Assembly: GCF_031921685.1 (NCBI RefSeq)
Contig: NZ_JAPDHU010000001.1
Location: forward strand, 930,001 to 994,000
Direction: 5' to 3'
From: Terripilifer sp031921685
GTDB taxonomy: Bacteria > Pseudomonadota > Alphaproteobacteria > Rhizobiales > Beijerinckiaceae
DNA length: 64,000 bases
Shown here: piece after piece, positions 62,452 to 64,000 of the stretch
Layout of the letters: each line of letters opens with the position of its first letter
Numbering within the stretch: position 1 is the stretch's first letter
Notes under the pieces: model-generated
Told to the model about the DNA's origin: nothing
Databases searched by the model: none
Seen by the model: the letters and a program-made list of their open reading frames with translations, nothing else
Program-made: the position numbers and the translations under genes

Positions 62452-62582
62452 GCGACACCTCTGTGTCATCCCCGACAGCCGCATAGCGGCCGAGCGGGGA
62501 TCCAGGGGCAAACGCTTACACGACCACACGCCCTGGTTCCCGGATCACGCTGTGCGTGTCCGGGATGACACCAAGGTGTCGC
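62452..62582. repeat. nested palindromic repeat (REP-like)
   Basis: GCGACACCT (62452-62460) pairs with AGGTGTCGC (62574-62582), TGTCATCCC (62464-62472) with GGGATGACA (62562-62570), and CCAGGG (62502-62507) with CCCTGG (62531-62536). The nesting gives a long cruciform of about 130 bp. This sequence style (GTCATCCCC, GGGGATCCAGG, CCCGGATCACGC) resembles common dispersed repeats of Hyphomicrobiales. The rest of the 286-bp gap has no gene. Confidence 0.7.
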
Positions 62583-62595
62583 GTCACGTCCGGCG

Positions 62596-63375
62596 CTAAT
62601 GCGACACCAAAGCCAACACGCGCAGCGGGCTGCCCGAGCCGTTTTCGATCTTCAACGGCGCCGAGACGATCATCGCGCCGGTCGGCGGCAATTGATCGAG
62701 ATTGCACAGGCATTGCAGGCCATAGCGGCCGGCGCCGTGCAGATAATGATGCGCCGGCAGCGGCGGATCGAGATGGAAGGCCTGGCCCCAGTCGGTGCCG
62801 ATGGTCTCGGTGCCGAAACCGATGATGCCACGCTCATGCACCAGCCAGCGCATGACTTCGGCATTCGGCCCCGGCGTGTGAGCGCCATCTTCCTTCAGAT
62901 TGGCATAGTCGCGAAAATTCTTTTTCGACCAATCGGTACGCAGCAGCACCCAATGGCGTTCGGGGATACGGCCGTGCTTGGCCTCCCAGGCTTCGACGAT
63001 AGGCACGGTGAGCAGAAAATCCGCATCCTTGCCCGCCTCAACAGAACAATCGATGACGCAGGCCGGCGCGATCATGTCCTGCGGCGGCAGAGTGTCGACC
63101 GCGTTGTTCGGCAGATCCTTGCCAGTGTGCCAATGGATCGGCGCGTCAAAATGCGTGCCGGTGTGTTCGCAGAGCGTGATGTTGTTCCAATACCAGCCCG
63201 GGCCGGCATCGTCGTAGCGCGAGATGCGCTGAATGCGCATCGGCATCGCCTGCCCCACTTCCGGCGGCAGAACGATGACCGGGAAATCCGGGCTCAAAGT
63301 GAAAGTCAGATCGACGATCCTGACCTTGCCGGATGCAATCGCCGCGGCGAAATCCTGAAGGGGCGATTTATCCAT
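62596..63375 (-). CDS. cyclase family protein (kynurenine formamidase-like)
   Basis: A 259-residue metal-dependent hydrolase of the cyclase family. The metal motif HTGTHFDAPIH is at residues 71-81. IDLT-like VDLTFTLSPDFPV opens the domain. Relatives hydrolyse formamides or cyclic esters. GGAG precedes the ATG at 63375; a longer upstream frame runs over the SDR gene. It follows that gene by 28 bp on the same strand. Confidence 0.88.
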   Translation of the reverse strand: MDKSPLQDFAAAIASGKVRIVDLTFTLSPDFPVIVLPPEVGQAMPMRIQRISRYDDAGPGWYWNNITLCEHTGTHFDAPIHWHTGKDLPNNAVDTLPPQDMIAPACVIDCSVEAGKDADFLLTVPIVEAWEAKHGRIPERHWVLLRTDWSKKNFRDYANLKEDGAHTPGPNAEVMRWLVHERGIIGFGTETIGTDWGQAFHLDPPLPAHHYLHGAGRYGLQCLCNLDQLPPTGAMIVSAPLKIENGSGSPLRVLALVSH

Positions 63376-63403
63376 TCCCGTCTCCAACTGTGTTTCTTGA
63401 AAA

Positions 63404-64000
63404 CTACTGGCCGAGTTCGCGTTCGAGCGCCTTCGGATTGGCGGCGAAGCGCTGGTGCACTTCCTCGGCGACATCGCCGACGAAGACATCCTCGAGCCCA
63501 TTCTTCAGGCCACGCACGAGGCCGGTGGCGAGCACGCGCGGCGCCAGCTTCGGCGGCGGCACGGTCTGGAACCATTCGGTGTCGAGCGGGCCGGTGAACA
63601 CGTTCATGACGCGCACGCCACCTGGCCGCAGTTCCGCGCGCAGGCATTGCGACAATGACAGGCAAGCGGCCTGCACGGCTGAATACTGACCGAACTGTGG
63701 CCAGTTGGCGAAAGCATAGACCGACAGAATATTCACCCAGGCGACCGCGCTGTTGACGCCATCGGCGCCGCGCATGCGCATCACCGGGCCAAAGGCCTGA
63801 GCCAGATGCAGGAAAGCCATATAGCTCCGTTCGATCTCGTCGACCGACGTGCTGGTGCCATGACGATCGAGCAGCCCGCCGCCGCGAATATGCTCGGACG
63901 TGTTGACGAGAATGTCGACCTTGGCCCCTATGTCGGCGGCGAGATCGAAGGTCGATTTTTCATCCGCCGTGTTCAGCGGCACGATGGTGACGCCGTCCAT
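63404..64000 (-). CDS. SDR-fold protein (partial, N-terminus off window), catalytic Lys replaced
   Basis: The last 198 codons of a short-chain dehydrogenase. The visible region has DILVNTSEH, AWVNILSVYAFANWPQFGQYSAVQAACLSLSQCLRAEL and VRVMNVFTGPLDTEW. The family YxxxK motif reads YSAVQ, so the catalytic lysine is glutamine. The Rossmann GxxxGxG loop lies beyond the window. It is upstream of the cyclase gene in one operon. It may bind nucleotide without normal dehydrogenase activity. Confidence 0.8.
   Translation of the reverse strand: MDGVTIVPLNTADEKSTFDLAADIGAKVDILVNTSEHIRGGGLLDRHGTSTSVDEIERSYMAFLHLAQAFGPVMRMRGADGVNSAVAWVNILSVYAFANWPQFGQYSAVQAACLSLSQCLRAELRPGGVRVMNVFTGPLDTEWFQTVPPPKLAPRVLATGLVRGLKNGLEDVFVGDVAEEVHQRFAANPKALERELGQ

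Overview
The window is 64 kb of GC-rich, gene-dense chromosomal DNA from an alphaproteobacterium, most likely of the order Hyphomicrobiales (Rhizobiales). This rests on protein style and gene content: several tripartite-tricarboxylate (Bug/TctC) binding proteins, a DUF3141 / MaoC-Pta / AckA / PPK2 block, and dispersed palindromic intergenic repeats. The genus cannot be read from the sequence. No rRNA, tRNA, CRISPR array, intact insertion sequence or prophage was seen. Both window ends cut genes: a TetR regulator on the left and an SDR protein on the right.

Layout. 0-6.6 kb: stress and xenobiotic genes (TetR plus aldo/keto reductase with paired operators; a LysR divergon with an isochorismatase-like hydrolase and a haloperoxidase-like hydrolase; a rifampin ADP-ribosyltransferase, arr; two small exported proteins; a DHFR-like protein). 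6.6-14.8 kb: a Rieske ring-hydroxylating dioxygenase operon with LysR, rhodanese, two Bug proteins and a hydrolase, followed by an LVIVD-repeat protein and a KANL3/Tex30-like hydrolase. 15.6-25 kb: two more Bug proteins, an amidohydrolase, two D-2-hydroxyacid dehydrogenases, an IclR regulator and a minus-strand run of cupin, flavin reductase, SnoaL-like protein and 3-hydroxyacyl-CoA dehydrogenase. 25.2-31.1 kb: an operon of DUF3141 (PHA-synthase-like box), MaoC-Pta fusion, acetate kinase and PPK2. 31.1-35 kb: TauE/SafE exporter, LysR, DUF1176 protein, GST and ArsR. 35.2-40.9 kb: an SsuA-like protein without signal peptide, an SsuD-like flavin monooxygenase, a fused TRAP permease with its binding protein, and an isochorismatase-like amidohydrolase. 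40.9-52.4 kb: a complete Dpp/Opp-type ABC importer, GntR regulator, amidase with an AtzG-like partner, acetamidase/formamidase and an asparaginase-like protein, apparently one regulon for an amide or peptide-like nitrogen compound. 52.4-62.3 kb: indolepyruvate ferredoxin oxidoreductase (IorAB), a LivJ-type binding protein, thioesterase, MarR regulator and two acyl-CoA synthetases, apparently a 2-oxoacid/aryl-acyl-CoA regulon. 62.3-64 kb: a palindromic repeat, a cyclase-family hydrolase and a partial SDR protein.

How it works together. The window reads as a catabolic and nutrient-scavenging region: eight solute-binding-type proteins from five transport classes sit beside hydrolases, oxygenases and CoA enzymes, each block with its own local regulator. 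The least described parts are the regulatory DNA (a three-copy bipartite palindromic element, a shared GntR-type motif pair in two intergenic regions, a shared MarR-type palindrome) and some unusual proteins (the SsuA-like protein that cannot be exported, the asparaginase-like protein with altered active-site motifs, and the SDR lacking the catalytic lysine).
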